Under the pieces are notes generated by a model. It saw nothing but the letters and a program-made list of their open reading frames with translations. It had not been told where the DNA came from and did not search any database. From NCBI RefSeq assembly GCF_028682455.1, contig NZ_JANHLD010000002.1, positions 930,001 through 994,000 on the forward strand: a DNA stretch of 64,000 bases, written 5' to 3'. The translations under genes were made by a program, and so were the position numbers. This document shows positions 52,100-60,722 of the stretch, one piece after another. Positions within the stretch are counted from its first letter, which is position 1; every line of letters begins with the position of its first letter. The DNA comes from Pseudomonas putida. Its GTDB lineage: Bacteria; Pseudomonadota; Gammaproteobacteria; Pseudomonadales; Pseudomonadaceae.

Positions 52100-52720
52100 T
52101 CAGGAAAAGCTCGATTCTACAAAGAGCAGCGGGTACAGGGATATCACCAGCAGCGCGGCCATCAGGACATTGAACAGCATCAACCAGCGCGGCTTCTGCA
52201 AAACGCTGCGCAAGGCGCTGCCAAACATCACCCACACGCAGACGCTGGGCAGGTTGACCAAGGCAAATACAGTGGCGATGACGATCACGTTGGTGACGTA
52301 GCCCTGGGCCGGTGTGTAGGTGGTGATCGCCCCCACCGCCATCACCCAGGCCTTGGGATTGACCCACTGGAACGCCGCCGCTCCCCAGAAGCCCAACGGC
52401 TTGCGGCTTTCTGGATCGCTGACCGACAACGGCCCGGACGTGGCGATCTTCCAGGCCAGGTACAACAGATAGGCCGCGCCCACGTAGCGCAATACCGTGT
52501 AGATCGGCGGATAGGCCTTGAACACCTCGCCCAGGCCAAAGCCCACCGCCAGCACCATGACCATGAAGCCCACGCTGATACCCAGGGCGTGGGGAATCGA
52601 ACGGCGGACACCGAAATTCACCCCGGAAGCCAGCAACATGGTGTTGTTGGGCCCCGGGGTGATCGAGGACACGAAAGCGAACAGCACGAAGGCGGTTATC
52701 AGGTCGAGTGAGCTGAGCAT
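52100..52720 (-). CDS. LysE-family exporter
   Basis: A 206-residue inner-membrane exporter of the LysE/RhtB family. SSITPGPNNTMLLASGVNFGVRRSIPHALGISVGF is the conserved N-terminal motif with two half-helices, and QWVNPKAWVMAVGAI the second signature; six helices are predicted. Family members export amino acids or homoserine lactones. It leads a two-gene run with the alpha/beta hydrolase. Confidence 0.93.
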   Translation of the reverse strand: MLSSLDLITAFVLFAFVSSITPGPNNTMLLASGVNFGVRRSIPHALGISVGFMVMVLAVGFGLGEVFKAYPPIYTVLRYVGAAYLLYLAWKIATSGPLSVSDPESRKPLGFWGAAAFQWVNPKAWVMAVGAITTYTPAQGYVTNVIVIATVFALVNLPSVCVWVMFGSALRSVLQKPRWLMLFNVLMAALLVISLYPLLFVESSFS

Positions 52721-52825
52721 GGCAGGCTTTCCAAGGGGTCAGGGCTGTAATGACACTAACGGAGCACCGCCCTGCCCCAACCATACAGTTGGAAAAAATA
52801 ATGCCGCTACACTTGACTGTCCTGC

Positions 52826-53416
52826 TTACGCCAGTGCCTCGGCAATGAAATCCAGGCGGTCCTGGCCGAAGAACATCTGCTCGCCGACAAAACAGCTGGG
52901 GGCGCCGAATACGCCTCGGCGTACCGCCTCTTGCGTCGCCTCCTTCAGCGCCGCCTTGACCGCCGCATCGGCCGTCCATGCCAGGAACTGCTCAGGGTCA
53001 AACCCTGCTTCCTGCAACACCGCCGCCACGACCGCAGGGTCGGCCAGGTTGCGCTGCTGTACCCACAGGGCCTGGAACATGACCGTGACATAGGCTTCGA
53101 AACGCTGCGGCTGGTGCAGTTGCACGGCCACCGCGCCGCGCATCAGGTGCAGGGTATTGATGGGAAAGCCCGGTGGGAACGCCAGGGTCACGCCATAGCG
53201 GCGGGCAAAGCGTTGCATGTCGATGAACACATGGCGGGCCTTGGCCGGCACCATGGCCGGCGACGCGTTGCCGGTGGCCTGGAATACCCCGCCCAGCAAC
53301 ATCGGCCGATACACCAGCTGCGCCCCATGACGGGCGCACAGGCAGGGCAGTTGGGTCCAGGCCAGGTAGCTGGCCGGGCTGCCCAGGTCGAAGAAGAATT
53401 CGAGGGTCTTGCTCAT
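52826..53416 (-). CDS. 2-hydroxychromene-2-carboxylate isomerase family protein
   Basis: A 196-residue DsbA-fold, glutathione-dependent isomerase of the NahD/kappa-GST group. FFFDLGSPASYLAWTQLPCL has the catalytic Ser13 in place of the DsbA CxxC, MLLGGVFQATGN forms the substrate region, and FGAPSCFVGEQMFFGQDRL the cis-Pro and C-terminal motif. NahD acts in naphthalene degradation, but no such pathway is nearby. It lies 30 bases after the SDR gene on the same strand and is probably TetR-controlled with it. Confidence 0.9.
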   Translation of the reverse strand: MSKTLEFFFDLGSPASYLAWTQLPCLCARHGAQLVYRPMLLGGVFQATGNASPAMVPAKARHVFIDMQRFARRYGVTLAFPPGFPINTLHLMRGAVAVQLHQPQRFEAYVTVMFQALWVQQRNLADPAVVAAVLQEAGFDPEQFLAWTADAAVKAALKEATQEAVRRGVFGAPSCFVGEQMFFGQDRLDFIAEALA

Positions 53417-53446
53417 GTCACGGGTTCCTTTCTTGTTGTAGGGGAC

Positions 53447-54178
53447 TTACCAGCGTTCCATCCACGGGCGCAGGTCGAGTTCGAAGGTCCAGGCATCGCG
53501 CGGCTGGCTATGCAGGTACCAGTAGCTGTCGGCGATGTGCGCAGGATCGAGGATGCCGTCCTGGTCCTTCAAGGCATAGCGCTCGGGAAAGGTGTCGCGG
53601 ATGAACGCGGTGTCGATGGCGCCATCCACCACCACGTGAGCGACATGAATGTTTCGCGGGCCAAGCTCACGGGCCATGCTCTGGGCCAGGGCACGAATGC
53701 CATGCTTGGCACCGGCAAAGGCGGCAAAGCCGGCGGCCCCGCGCAGGCCGGCGGTGGCACCGGTGAACAGGAGGGTGCCGCGCTCGCGGGTCACCATGCG
53801 CCGTGCCACCGCCTGGCTGGTGAGGAATCCGGCAAAGCAGGCCATCTCCCAGATCTTGAAGTACTTGCGCGCGGTCTCTTCAAGGATGCTGCACGGCACG
53901 TTGGCTCCGATGTTGAACACAAAGGCCTCGATCGGACCGATGCTGCTCTCGATCTGCTCCACTAGCGCCGCCACCTCTTCCTCCTTGCGTGCATCGGAGC
54001 CAAATCCATAGGCCTCGCCGCCCTGGGCACGGATTTCGTCCACCAGCGGCTGCAGCTTGTCGGCGCTGCGCCGGGTCACGCAGGCCACATACCCCTCGCG
54101 GGCAAAACGCCTGGCAATCGCCCCGCCGGTCGCATCCCCGGCCCCCACCACCAGCACCACCTTCTTGCCCTGGGTCAT
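53447..54178 (-). CDS. SDR-family protein with Phe in place of catalytic Tyr
   Basis: A 243-residue Rossmann-fold protein, start ATG 54178 behind GGAGG. VLVVGAGDATGGAIARRFAREG is a GxxxTGGA-type cofactor loop and FNIGANVPCSI replaces NNAG. At the active site LLFTGATAGLRGAAGFAAFAGAKHG has Phe at the YxxxK Tyr position but keeps Lys; the usual Ser is also altered. This non-classical subset is widespread, so the protein may bind NAD(P)H and a substrate without normal SDR catalysis. Operon with the HCCA-isomerase, divergent from a TetR gene. Confidence 0.88.
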   Translation of the reverse strand: MTQGKKVVLVVGAGDATGGAIARRFAREGYVACVTRRSADKLQPLVDEIRAQGGEAYGFGSDARKEEEVAALVEQIESSIGPIEAFVFNIGANVPCSILEETARKYFKIWEMACFAGFLTSQAVARRMVTRERGTLLFTGATAGLRGAAGFAAFAGAKHGIRALAQSMARELGPRNIHVAHVVVDGAIDTAFIRDTFPERYALKDQDGILDPAHIADSYWYLHSQPRDAWTFELDLRPWMERW

Positions 54179-54268
54179 CTGTCGCCTCCATTGGTAAACG
54201 ATCATTTAGTTAACGAACGCTATGCTATGATCCTGGCTTCGTCAAGGCACACCACGGGAACCGCTAGC

Positions 54269-54823
54269 GTGCGCTACTCCACTACCCACAAGGAACAAAC
54301 CCGGCAAAAACTGCTGGAAAGCAGCGGCGCCCTGGCCAAGCGCGGGGGCTTCAATGCCACCGGCGTGGCCGGCTTGATGAAAGCCATCGGCCTGACCGGC
54401 GGGGCTTTCTACAACCACTTTGCCTCCAAGGACGACCTGTTCACCGAAGTGGTACGTCGCGAGCTGTCGCACAGCCCGATGGCCCAGCACCCGATGAACC
54501 GCGAGCGGCTCGAGCGTTGCCTTGACCAGTACCTGAGCCTGGCCCATGTGCACAACCGCGAAGGCGGTTGCGCCATTCCGGCGCTGGGCGCCGAAATCGC
54601 CCAGGCCCCCTTGCCCGTGCGTGAAGAAGCCGAACACTGGCTGTGCGCCCTGCAGCAGGCCTGGGCGCAAACCCTGGAAGACCCGAAACTGGCCTGGGCC
54701 CTGCTCAGCCAATGCGTAGGCGCACTGGTGATTGCGCGCATGCTGGCCAGCGAAGGCAGCCAGCAGGAAGTGCTCCAGGCCTCCCGCGGGTTCCTTGCCG
54801 GGGTCCTGCATGAACAGCCGTAG
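54269..54823 (+). CDS. TetR-family repressor
   Basis: A 184-residue regulator; GTG 54269 (VRYSTTHKEQTRQKLLESSG) is preferred since TetR proteins of this type begin with this pattern, and the upstream ATG 54227 lies in the promoter. Helix-turn-helix FNATGVAGLMKAIGLTGGAFYNHFASKDDLF is intact; the C-terminal LmrA/YxaF-like domain follows. It diverges from the SDR-isomerase pair; the 90-base gap contains GATCAT (54200) and ATGATC (54227) half-sites around GTTAAC that could form its operator. Overlaps the next gene by 14 bases. Confidence 0.9.
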   Translation: MRYSTTHKEQTRQKLLESSGALAKRGGFNATGVAGLMKAIGLTGGAFYNHFASKDDLFTEVVRRELSHSPMAQHPMNRERLERCLDQYLSLAHVHNREGGCAIPALGAEIAQAPLPVREEAEHWLCALQQAWAQTLEDPKLAWALLSQCVGALVIARMLASEGSQQEVLQASRGFLAGVLHEQP

Positions 54824-55406
54824 TGCCCTGTGGTTCGGCCTCGCCTTGCTGTTACCCCTCAACGCCCTTGCCGCCTGCCCACAGGGGCAGTACGAGATCT
54901 GCCTGGGTACCTGCATCTGTTCACCGTTCGACCCGGGCCAGGCCGGCACCGTGCTCGATGACCTTGGCCGCATGGCCAGCAGCTCCATGGCCCTGGCCCT
55001 GCAGCAGGCGCGCAATACCGCCGCGGCCGGCACGGTGCTGCCGATTCCGCTGCACATCCGTGCCCAGCTCGAACCCTATTACGATTTTCAGGTGCTCGAT
55101 GCCGCACGCTACAAGGTCGGCGACCAGCAAGCCCTGGACAGCGCCAACGCGGTGCTGCAGAACCCCGACGTCAATGCCGTGACCCTGATCGACATCATCG
55201 TCTTTCGCAACGAGGCCGACGCCCAGGACAACGTCGCCCTCTGGGCCCACGAGCTGCACCATGTGCAGCAGTACCAGCAATGGGGCGTGGATGAGTTCGC
55301 CCGGCGCTACAGCCGCGACTTCGACGCGGTGGAGGCACCGGCCTACGAGATCCAGGCCAGGGTCGGCAAAGCCCTGCGCGAGCGGGCTTCCGGGCAGGCG
55401 CGCTGA
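54810..55406 (+). CDS. Exported HExxH (DUF4157-like) protein
   Basis: A 198-residue protein starting MNSRSALWFGLALLLPLNALA (signal peptide) at ATG 54810, 14 bases inside the TetR gene. The mature N-terminus has clustered Cys (ACPQGQYEICLGTCICSPFD). LWAHELHHVQQYQQWGVDEFARRY holds a HELHH zinc motif followed by the YEIQA segment, like DUF4157 domains of eCIS-associated and secreted proteins. No eCIS genes are nearby. Probably a periplasmic or secreted metallopeptidase, activity unproven. Confidence 0.82.
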   Translation: MNSRSALWFGLALLLPLNALAACPQGQYEICLGTCICSPFDPGQAGTVLDDLGRMASSSMALALQQARNTAAAGTVLPIPLHIRAQLEPYYDFQVLDAARYKVGDQQALDSANAVLQNPDVNAVTLIDIIVFRNEADAQDNVALWAHELHHVQQYQQWGVDEFARRYSRDFDAVEAPAYEIQARVGKALRERASGQAR

Positions 55407-55501
55407 ACTACACTTAAAAGTCCCCCCACGGGAAATGGCCCGAGGTTGCCGATTGCTGCGACGACCCCGTTGACGTTGGACTTCTTGCAGGAGAACACGC
55501 A

Positions 55502-56548
55502 ATGGACGAAGCCAAGCTCAATGACTTCATGGGTAAGCTGGTCAACGACATGGGCGCCGCCGCCCTGCTGGCCAACCTGATCCTCGGCGATGAACTGGGC
55601 CTGTACCGGGCCATGGCCGACAGCCGATACATCACCCCCGACGAGCTCGCGCACAAGACCGGCTGCAATGCCCGGCTGCTGCGCGAATGGCTCAGCGCCC
55701 AGGCGGCATCGGGCTACATGGAACACCACGAGGGACGCTTCCGCCTGCCCGAGGAACAGGCCCTGGCCCTGGCCATCGAAGACTCGCCGGTGTACGTCGC
55801 CGGCGGCGCCTCGGTAATTGCCGCCCTTTACCACGACAAGGACAAGCTGGTGGCCGCCATGCGCGGTGACGGTGCTCTGCCCTGGGGCGATCACCACCCT
55901 TGCATGTTCAGCGGCACCGAGCGGTTCTTTCGCCCTGGCTACCGTGCGCACCTGGTGGCCGAGTGGTTGCCGACCCTGGCAGGCGTGGTCGATAAACTGC
56001 AGGCCGGCGCCAAGGTCGCTGACATTGGCTGCGGCCACGGTGCCTCGACGGTGATCATGGCCCAGGCTTTCCCGGCCTCGCAGTTTCTGGGTTTCGACTA
56101 CCACGCCCCGTCGATCACAGTGGCCAACCAGCGCGCTGGCGAAGGTGGCGTGGCGGAACGCGCACAGTTCTTCCAGGCCAGTGCCAAGGACTATCCCGGC
56201 CATGATTTCGACCTGATCTGCTTTTTCGATTGCCTGCATGACATGGGCGACCCGGTAGGTGCCGCGCGCCATGCATACCAGGCGCTCAAACCCGAGGGTA
56301 CGGTGATGCTGGTAGAGCCCTACGCCAACGACAGCCTCGATGAAAACAGTACGCCGGTGGGCAGGTTGTTCTACGCAGCGTCCACCTTTATCTGCACGCC
56401 CAACTCGCTGTCGCAGGAAGTCGGGCTGGGGCTGGGAGCCCAGGCGGGAGAAGCCCGATTGCGGGCAGTGTTCCTGGAGGCTGGTTTCAGTCACTTCAGG
56501 CGGGCGACAGAAACACCCTTCAACCTGATTCTCGAAGCCCGCAAATAA
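55502..56548 (+). CDS. Class I SAM-dependent methyltransferase with winged-helix N-terminal domain
   Basis: A 348-residue methyltransferase starting MDEAKLNDFMGKLVNDMGAA at ATG 55502 behind AGGAG-like bases. An N-terminal dimerisation winged helix (PDELAHKTGCNARLLREWLSAQAASGYM) precedes the Rossmann fold with VADIGCGHGASTVIMAQAFP (motif I), LGFDYHAPS (motif post I) and FDLICFFDCLHDMGDP (motif II). It resembles bacterial proteins of the rsmC/plant O-methyltransferase-like type whose substrate is unknown. Single gene. Confidence 0.87.
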   Translation: MDEAKLNDFMGKLVNDMGAAALLANLILGDELGLYRAMADSRYITPDELAHKTGCNARLLREWLSAQAASGYMEHHEGRFRLPEEQALALAIEDSPVYVAGGASVIAALYHDKDKLVAAMRGDGALPWGDHHPCMFSGTERFFRPGYRAHLVAEWLPTLAGVVDKLQAGAKVADIGCGHGASTVIMAQAFPASQFLGFDYHAPSITVANQRAGEGGVAERAQFFQASAKDYPGHDFDLICFFDCLHDMGDPVGAARHAYQALKPEGTVMLVEPYANDSLDENSTPVGRLFYAASTFICTPNSLSQEVGLGLGAQAGEARLRAVFLEAGFSHFRRATETPFNLILEARK

Positions 56549-56552
56549 CGCG

Positions 56553-56741
56553 CTAGTCCTCGGCCTTCGGGAAATTGCGGCAACTCTTGCGCTCGGCCAG
56601 CTCTCTGTCACTGGGGCGCTGGTCGACGAACACGGCGTGGCCATCCTTGTAGATTTCCAGATAACCCCAGTGCAGGTCCTGCTCGCGCTGACCGGGCTTG
56701 GGCGGCTCGCGCCACCAGGGTTCTCGACTGATCAGGTCCAT
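56553..56741 (-). CDS. Small conserved Pseudomonas protein
   Basis: A 62-residue hydrophilic protein starting MDLISREPWWREPPKPGQRE at ATG 56741, ending 4 bases from the convergent methyltransferase. The repeated Trp (PWW, HWGY) and the end DRELAERKSCRNFPKAED are conserved in my recollection of Pseudomonas genomes. The ribosome site is weak. No family assigned; function unknown. Confidence 0.68.
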   Translation of the reverse strand: MDLISREPWWREPPKPGQREQDLHWGYLEIYKDGHAVFVDQRPSDRELAERKSCRNFPKAED

Positions 56742-56780
56742 AGCGATGTACCAAGGCTGATGTGCCTTCACTATAGACCG

Positions 56781-56841
56781 CTCGCGGGGCAAGCCCGCTC
56801 CTACACGTTCTGTATCAGTAGGAGCGGGCTTGCCCCGCGAT
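56781..56841. repeat. REP inverted pair
   Basis: Exact 24-base arms at 56781-56804 and 56818-56841 in opposite orientation with 13 bases between. It lies between the small conserved gene and the ABC permease stop. Confidence 0.92.
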
Positions 56842-56848
56842 GGCGGTA

Positions 56849-57604
56849 TCAGGCATGCACCCAGCGCCGATGCAGCCCACGCGCCAGTGCATCGAGCATG
56901 TAGCCGAGCACGCCAATCAGCAGCACCATGGCCATCAGCTCCGAGTAGGCCAGCCGGTCGCGGGTATCGAGGATGAAATAACCCAGCCCGGCACTCACCC
57001 CGAGCATCTCGCACGGCACCAGGACGATCCACAAAATGCCGATGGCCAGGCGCACGCCGGTCAACACATGCCCCAGCACCCCCGGGATGATCACCTTGCA
57101 CAAGGTCTCCCAGCGCGTCGCGCTGAGGCTGCGGCTCAACTGCAACCAGCGCGGGTCGAGCTGACGCACGCCGGCGGCGGTGTTGAGCAATATCGGCCAG
57201 AGCGCCGCAAAGGCCAGCAGGAAGTAGATCGGCTGGTCCCCCACACCCATCAGCATCACTACCACCGGCATCCACGACAGTGGCGAAATCATCCGCAAGA
57301 ACTGGAAGGCCGGTGTGGTCGCCGCTTCGAGGTGGCGGTAGCTGCCCACCAGCAAGCCCAACGGCACGCCGATCAGCAATGCCAGCAACAGGCCGATGAG
57401 GATGCGCTTGAGGCTCACCCACACATGCTCGTACACCTCTGTCTGGCCCAGCAGCTCGACCAGGCTGTTCAAGGTGGCCTGGGGCGAGAAGCGCGCCGAC
57501 AGGCCATCGGCCTCGCCGAACAGGTGCACACCCAGCCACCACACCAGCAACAAGCCGAGCAAACCGGCAGCGCCCAGAGCGCCATGTACCACATGCTTGC
57601 CCAT
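56849..57604 (-). CDS. ABC transporter permease (SsuC/NrtB type)
   Basis: A 251-residue membrane subunit. Six helices are predicted, and the EAA-like loop ATRWETLCKVIIPGVLGHVLTGVRLAIGILWI is the coupling motif to the ATPase. Sequence type is that of sulfonate/nitrate/taurine permeases. Its ATG overlaps the binding-protein stop by one base (TGATG). Last gene of the five-gene operon, ended by the REP pair. Confidence 0.9.
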   Translation of the reverse strand: MGKHVVHGALGAAGLLGLLLVWWLGVHLFGEADGLSARFSPQATLNSLVELLGQTEVYEHVWVSLKRILIGLLLALLIGVPLGLLVGSYRHLEAATTPAFQFLRMISPLSWMPVVVMLMGVGDQPIYFLLAFAALWPILLNTAAGVRQLDPRWLQLSRSLSATRWETLCKVIIPGVLGHVLTGVRLAIGILWIVLVPCEMLGVSAGLGYFILDTRDRLAYSELMAMVLLIGVLGYMLDALARGLHRRWVHA

Positions 57605-58803
57605 CAGATCGCGAACTCCTCGCTGCGCTCGAAGCTGTCCGGCAGGCCGAACGCCTTGAGCCCGCCCAGCGCCTCGATGCTGTTGCGTACAAAACGGTCA
57701 TCGACCAGGTCGCGGGCAGTGTGCTGCGGGTCAAGCCCGGCCAGAAAACCCTTGTCGCCCTCGATCAGGGTGTTCTGCAGGCGGCGCACCAGCTCTTCGG
57801 TGTAGCTGGGGAACGGGTATGGCTGGAAGTCGATGCGCTTCTCGTCCCACTGCGCATGCTCGATCGCGCCGCTGGCGATATAGGCCGCGCGGTCGTCGGC
57901 AGACGGTGCCAGCACTTTGCTCAGCACCTGCGGGGTATGCGGGGTGTAGCGGTTGGGACCGGCCTTGGACAACAGCGCAGCGGCCTCGGCGCGATGATCG
58001 CGGGTCCATAGCTGGGCCTTGACGATGGCATTGACCACCTTCTGCGACCACTCCGGGCGGTTGTTCAAATCATGCTCGTGCATGAACACCACACAGCAGG
58101 CGTGGTTGCGCCAGATGTCACCGGTAAAGCGCTGCACCCGGCCCACTTTCAAGTCTTCGGCCAGGGCGTTGAAGGGTTCGGCCACGATGTAGCCGGCAAT
58201 ACGCTTGCTGGCCAGGGCGGGCGGCATGTCGGACGGCGGCAGCACCAGCAGGTTGACTTCGTTGGCGGCGATCTGCGCCGTGGCGGGTTTGGACACCGGT
58301 TGCAGGCCATGGTCGCGGAACAGTTGCTGCACCACCACATTGTGGATCGAGTACCAGAACGGAATCGCCACGGTCTGCCCGCCCAATTGCTTGACCTCGG
58401 TGATGCCCGGCGCCACGGTCAGGCCCGAGCCGCCCACATGGTTCCAGGCCACCACCTTGGCCGGGACCTTGCTGCCATAGCGTGCCCATACGGTCATCGG
58501 CGAAAGCAGGTGGATGACGTTGACCTGCCCGGAGATGAACGCCTCGATCACCTGCGCCCAGCTGCGCAGCAGCACCGGGCGCTCGGCCTTGATGCCTTCG
58601 GCCTCGAACAGGCCGTTGTTGTGGGCGACCAGCAGAGGGGTGGCGTCGGTGATCGGCAGGTAGCCGATCCGTACCGGCGCATCCGGTTCACTGGCGGCGC
58701 GCGCCTGCAGGCTGCTCAGCAGCGGCATGGCACCACCTGCCGTGAGCAAGGCGCTGAGTTTGATGAAGTCACGACGAGTGTGGGTGAAGTCGTCCAGGCA
58801 CAT
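57604..58803 (-). CDS. Tat-exported ABC substrate-binding protein (NrtA/SsuA-like)
   Basis: A 399-residue periplasmic binding protein. TRRDFIKLSALLTAGGAMPLL is a twin-arginine signal, cleaved near ARAAS. The mature protein RIGYLPITDATPLLVAHNNGLFEAEGI, then LGGQTVAIPFWYSIHNVVVQ and YIVAEPFNALAED, has the layout of NrtA/CmpA and NMT1-type binding proteins. Tat export suggests cofactor- or metal-assisted ligand binding, or simple folding need. The ligand (sulfonate, nitrile, nitrate-like anion?) is not determinable. Confidence 0.9.
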   Translation of the reverse strand: MCLDDFTHTRRDFIKLSALLTAGGAMPLLSSLQARAASEPDAPVRIGYLPITDATPLLVAHNNGLFEAEGIKAERPVLLRSWAQVIEAFISGQVNVIHLLSPMTVWARYGSKVPAKVVAWNHVGGSGLTVAPGITEVKQLGGQTVAIPFWYSIHNVVVQQLFRDHGLQPVSKPATAQIAANEVNLLVLPPSDMPPALASKRIAGYIVAEPFNALAEDLKVGRVQRFTGDIWRNHACCVVFMHEHDLNNRPEWSQKVVNAIVKAQLWTRDHRAEAAALLSKAGPNRYTPHTPQVLSKVLAPSADDRAAYIASGAIEHAQWDEKRIDFQPYPFPSYTEELVRRLQNTLIEGDKGFLAGLDPQHTARDLVDDRFVRNSIEALGGLKAFGLPDSFERSEEFAI

Positions 58804-59614
58804 GGGCAGTCTCCGACGGCAGCGGCAAAGGTTCAGGAGTGGGTTCGGTGCGGCTGGCCCGCCGAAGGGTTTTGAGGATGTCGATACGCAGCGCGCCCAG
58901 CTCCTCGACCCGCTGCTCGCGCGGGTGCGGCAGGTCGATGTGCCATTGGCCCAGGGTACGCGCCGGGTGGTTGCCCAGTAGCAGTACCCGGTCGGACAAC
59001 AGCAAGGCTTCGTCGATATCGTGGGTAATCAGGACCGCCGCGGTGTTGTGCCGGGCGATCAGTTGCAACAGCAGTTGCTGCATGTCGGCGCGGGTGACTT
59101 CGTCCAGGGCACCGAAGGGCTCGTCGAGCAGCAGCACCTGGGGCTGGCGCGCCAGGCAGCGGGCCAGCGCGGTGCGCTGGGCCATGCCACCGGAGAGCTG
59201 CGCCGGGTACTGGTCGCGGGCGTGCTGCAGGCCCACCGCCTCGATGGCGTGGTCGATGCGGGCACGGCGCTCGGTGGCGCTCAGCTTGGGTTGACGGGCA
59301 AAGTCCAGGCCGAAGGCGACGTTGTTCTCAAGGTTCAGCCAGGGCAGCAGGCTGGGGTCCTGGAAGGCCACAGCCAGCCGCGGATGCGGCCCCTGCAGGG
59401 GCTCGCCAAGCAGGCTGACGCTGCCGGCGCGCGCCTGCTGCAACCCGGCCAGCACGCGCAGCAGGCTCGACTTGCCGACCCCGCTGGGGCCGAGGATGGT
59501 GATTACCTCCCCGGGCGCCAGTTGCAGGTCGAAGTCTTCCAGCACGCTTTGCCAGCCTTGTTCGCGCGGGTAGCCGAGGCCGATCCCGCGGGCTTCGAGC
59601 AACACCTCGGTCAT
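58769..59614 (-). CDS. ABC transporter ATP-binding subunit
   Basis: A 281-residue ATPase starting MTEVLLEARGIGLGYPREQG at ATG 59614, overlapping the dehydrogenase-like stop by 4 bases and the binding-protein start by 35. Walker A ILGPSGVGKSSLLRVLAG, Q-loop FQDPSLLPW, signature LSGGMAQR, Walker B VLLLDEPFGALD and H-loop THDIDEAL are intact. Closest to SsuB/TauB/NrtD. A C-terminal tail of about 35 residues is Pro/Thr rich. Energises uptake with the two downstream subunits. Confidence 0.93.
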   Translation of the reverse strand: MTEVLLEARGIGLGYPREQGWQSVLEDFDLQLAPGEVITILGPSGVGKSSLLRVLAGLQQARAGSVSLLGEPLQGPHPRLAVAFQDPSLLPWLNLENNVAFGLDFARQPKLSATERRARIDHAIEAVGLQHARDQYPAQLSGGMAQRTALARCLARQPQVLLLDEPFGALDEVTRADMQQLLLQLIARHNTAAVLITHDIDEALLLSDRVLLLGNHPARTLGQWHIDLPHPREQRVEELGALRIDILKTLRRASRTEPTPEPLPLPSETAHVPGRLHPHSS

Positions 59615-60672
59615 GCTGCCGACGCCTGGCGGTGCAGCTCGGCGCGCAGTTGCACCAGGCTTGGGGTCACGATCGGCACAAAGGCCGACTCTCGCCAGCG
59701 CCTTGCAAAGCCTGCACCGAAGGCGGTGAGGTAAGCCTTGCCACCGCTGGCCTGCAGTTCCAGCTGCACGGCGTCGGCAGCGGTTTCGGCCAAGAGGATG
59801 CGCAACTTGAACAAGGCCGCAGGCTGCGCCAGGAAGCGCCCATCGAGCACGCCTTGCTTGAGTTCGTGCACGGTGTTCTGCAGACGCTCGTTCAGCACGT
59901 TCAAGGCCTCGGCCAGGAGCGAGCGAGCCCCTTGCAAGTGCCCCGCGACTTCGCTCAAGGAGCGCCGCGCCAAGCCAATCGCCATGCCGCACTGCAAGCC
60001 AAGAAACGCAGGACGTACCGCCGGCAGGAACTGCTTGGCGTTCTCGTGCAGCAGCCAGTCGCGACTCACCGCTACCTGTTCGAAGTTCAGCGCTGCAGTG
60101 TTGCTCGACTGCAGGCCCATCAGTTGCAGGTCGTCAGAGCGGGTCAGCCCGCCAGCGCTGTCGGGAATCGCCAGTACGAAAGGCGCGGCCCCCTCCTCGT
60201 CAATGGCCGCTGCCACCACAAAGCCGCCCTTGCGCAGGTTGGTCACCCAATACAGACGACCGTCAAGGTTCCAGCCCCCGGCGTCCGGGCTCGCCTTGAC
60301 CTGCAGGGCCTCGATACCCGACAGGAATTTCATCGCGTTGGACAGGCCCGTGGCCCCCGCCAGCTCGCCGCTGAGCAATTGTGGCAACAGGCGCTCGCGC
60401 AAGGCAGCATTGGGGCTTTGCAGCAGGTATTCGATGAAGGCGCGCTGGCCCCAGAACACGAACGCCGCCGCCAGGGAATGGCTGGCCACCTGGGCCACGG
60501 TTTCGATCGCGTCGGCAACAGTGCCACCGCTACCGCCCAGGTTCTGGTCGATGCCGACGCGCAGCACCTGGGCCGACGCCAGTTGGCCGAGCACGGCCTG
60601 CGGGTCGCACTGACCCTGGTCGAGCGCTTCGGCCTGGGCGTCGAGCCACTGAGCGAATGCGGGATCGAGCAT
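59611..60672 (-). CDS. Acyl-CoA-dehydrogenase-family flavoprotein of the uptake operon
   Basis: A 353-residue FAD-fold protein starting MLDPAFAQWLDAQAEALDQG behind AAAGGAG. It shows the three-domain ACAD pattern (LGGSGGTVADAIETVAQVASHSLAAAFVFW; GWNLDGRLYWVTNLRKGGF; LQASGGKAYLTAFGAGFARRWRES) but no YEGT motif; the end HARxWxES-like GFARRWRESAFVP resembles DszC/SfnB-type flavin monooxygenases and other ACADs from sulfur-starvation loci. Probably oxidises the imported compound. A hairpin with T-run precedes its ribosome site. Confidence 0.85.
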   Translation of the reverse strand: MLDPAFAQWLDAQAEALDQGQCDPQAVLGQLASAQVLRVGIDQNLGGSGGTVADAIETVAQVASHSLAAAFVFWGQRAFIEYLLQSPNAALRERLLPQLLSGELAGATGLSNAMKFLSGIEALQVKASPDAGGWNLDGRLYWVTNLRKGGFVVAAAIDEEGAAPFVLAIPDSAGGLTRSDDLQLMGLQSSNTAALNFEQVAVSRDWLLHENAKQFLPAVRPAFLGLQCGMAIGLARRSLSEVAGHLQGARSLLAEALNVLNERLQNTVHELKQGVLDGRFLAQPAALFKLRILLAETAADAVQLELQASGGKAYLTAFGAGFARRWRESAFVPIVTPSLVQLRAELHRQASAA

Positions 60673-60687
60673 GGGTTTACTCCTTTA

Positions 60688-60712
60688 AAAATGCGCCAGT
60701 GAACACTGGCGC
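60688..60712 (-). terminator. Intra-operon terminator/attenuator before the dehydrogenase-like gene
   Basis: On the minus strand GCGCCAGTG-TT-CACTGGCGC (60693-60712) is followed by ATTTTTAAAGGAG, so a 9-base-pair stem and a T5 run sit directly before the ribosome site. It would reduce transcription from the AhpD-like gene into the rest of the operon. Confidence 0.72.
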
Positions 60713-60722
60713 CGTTGTTTCG

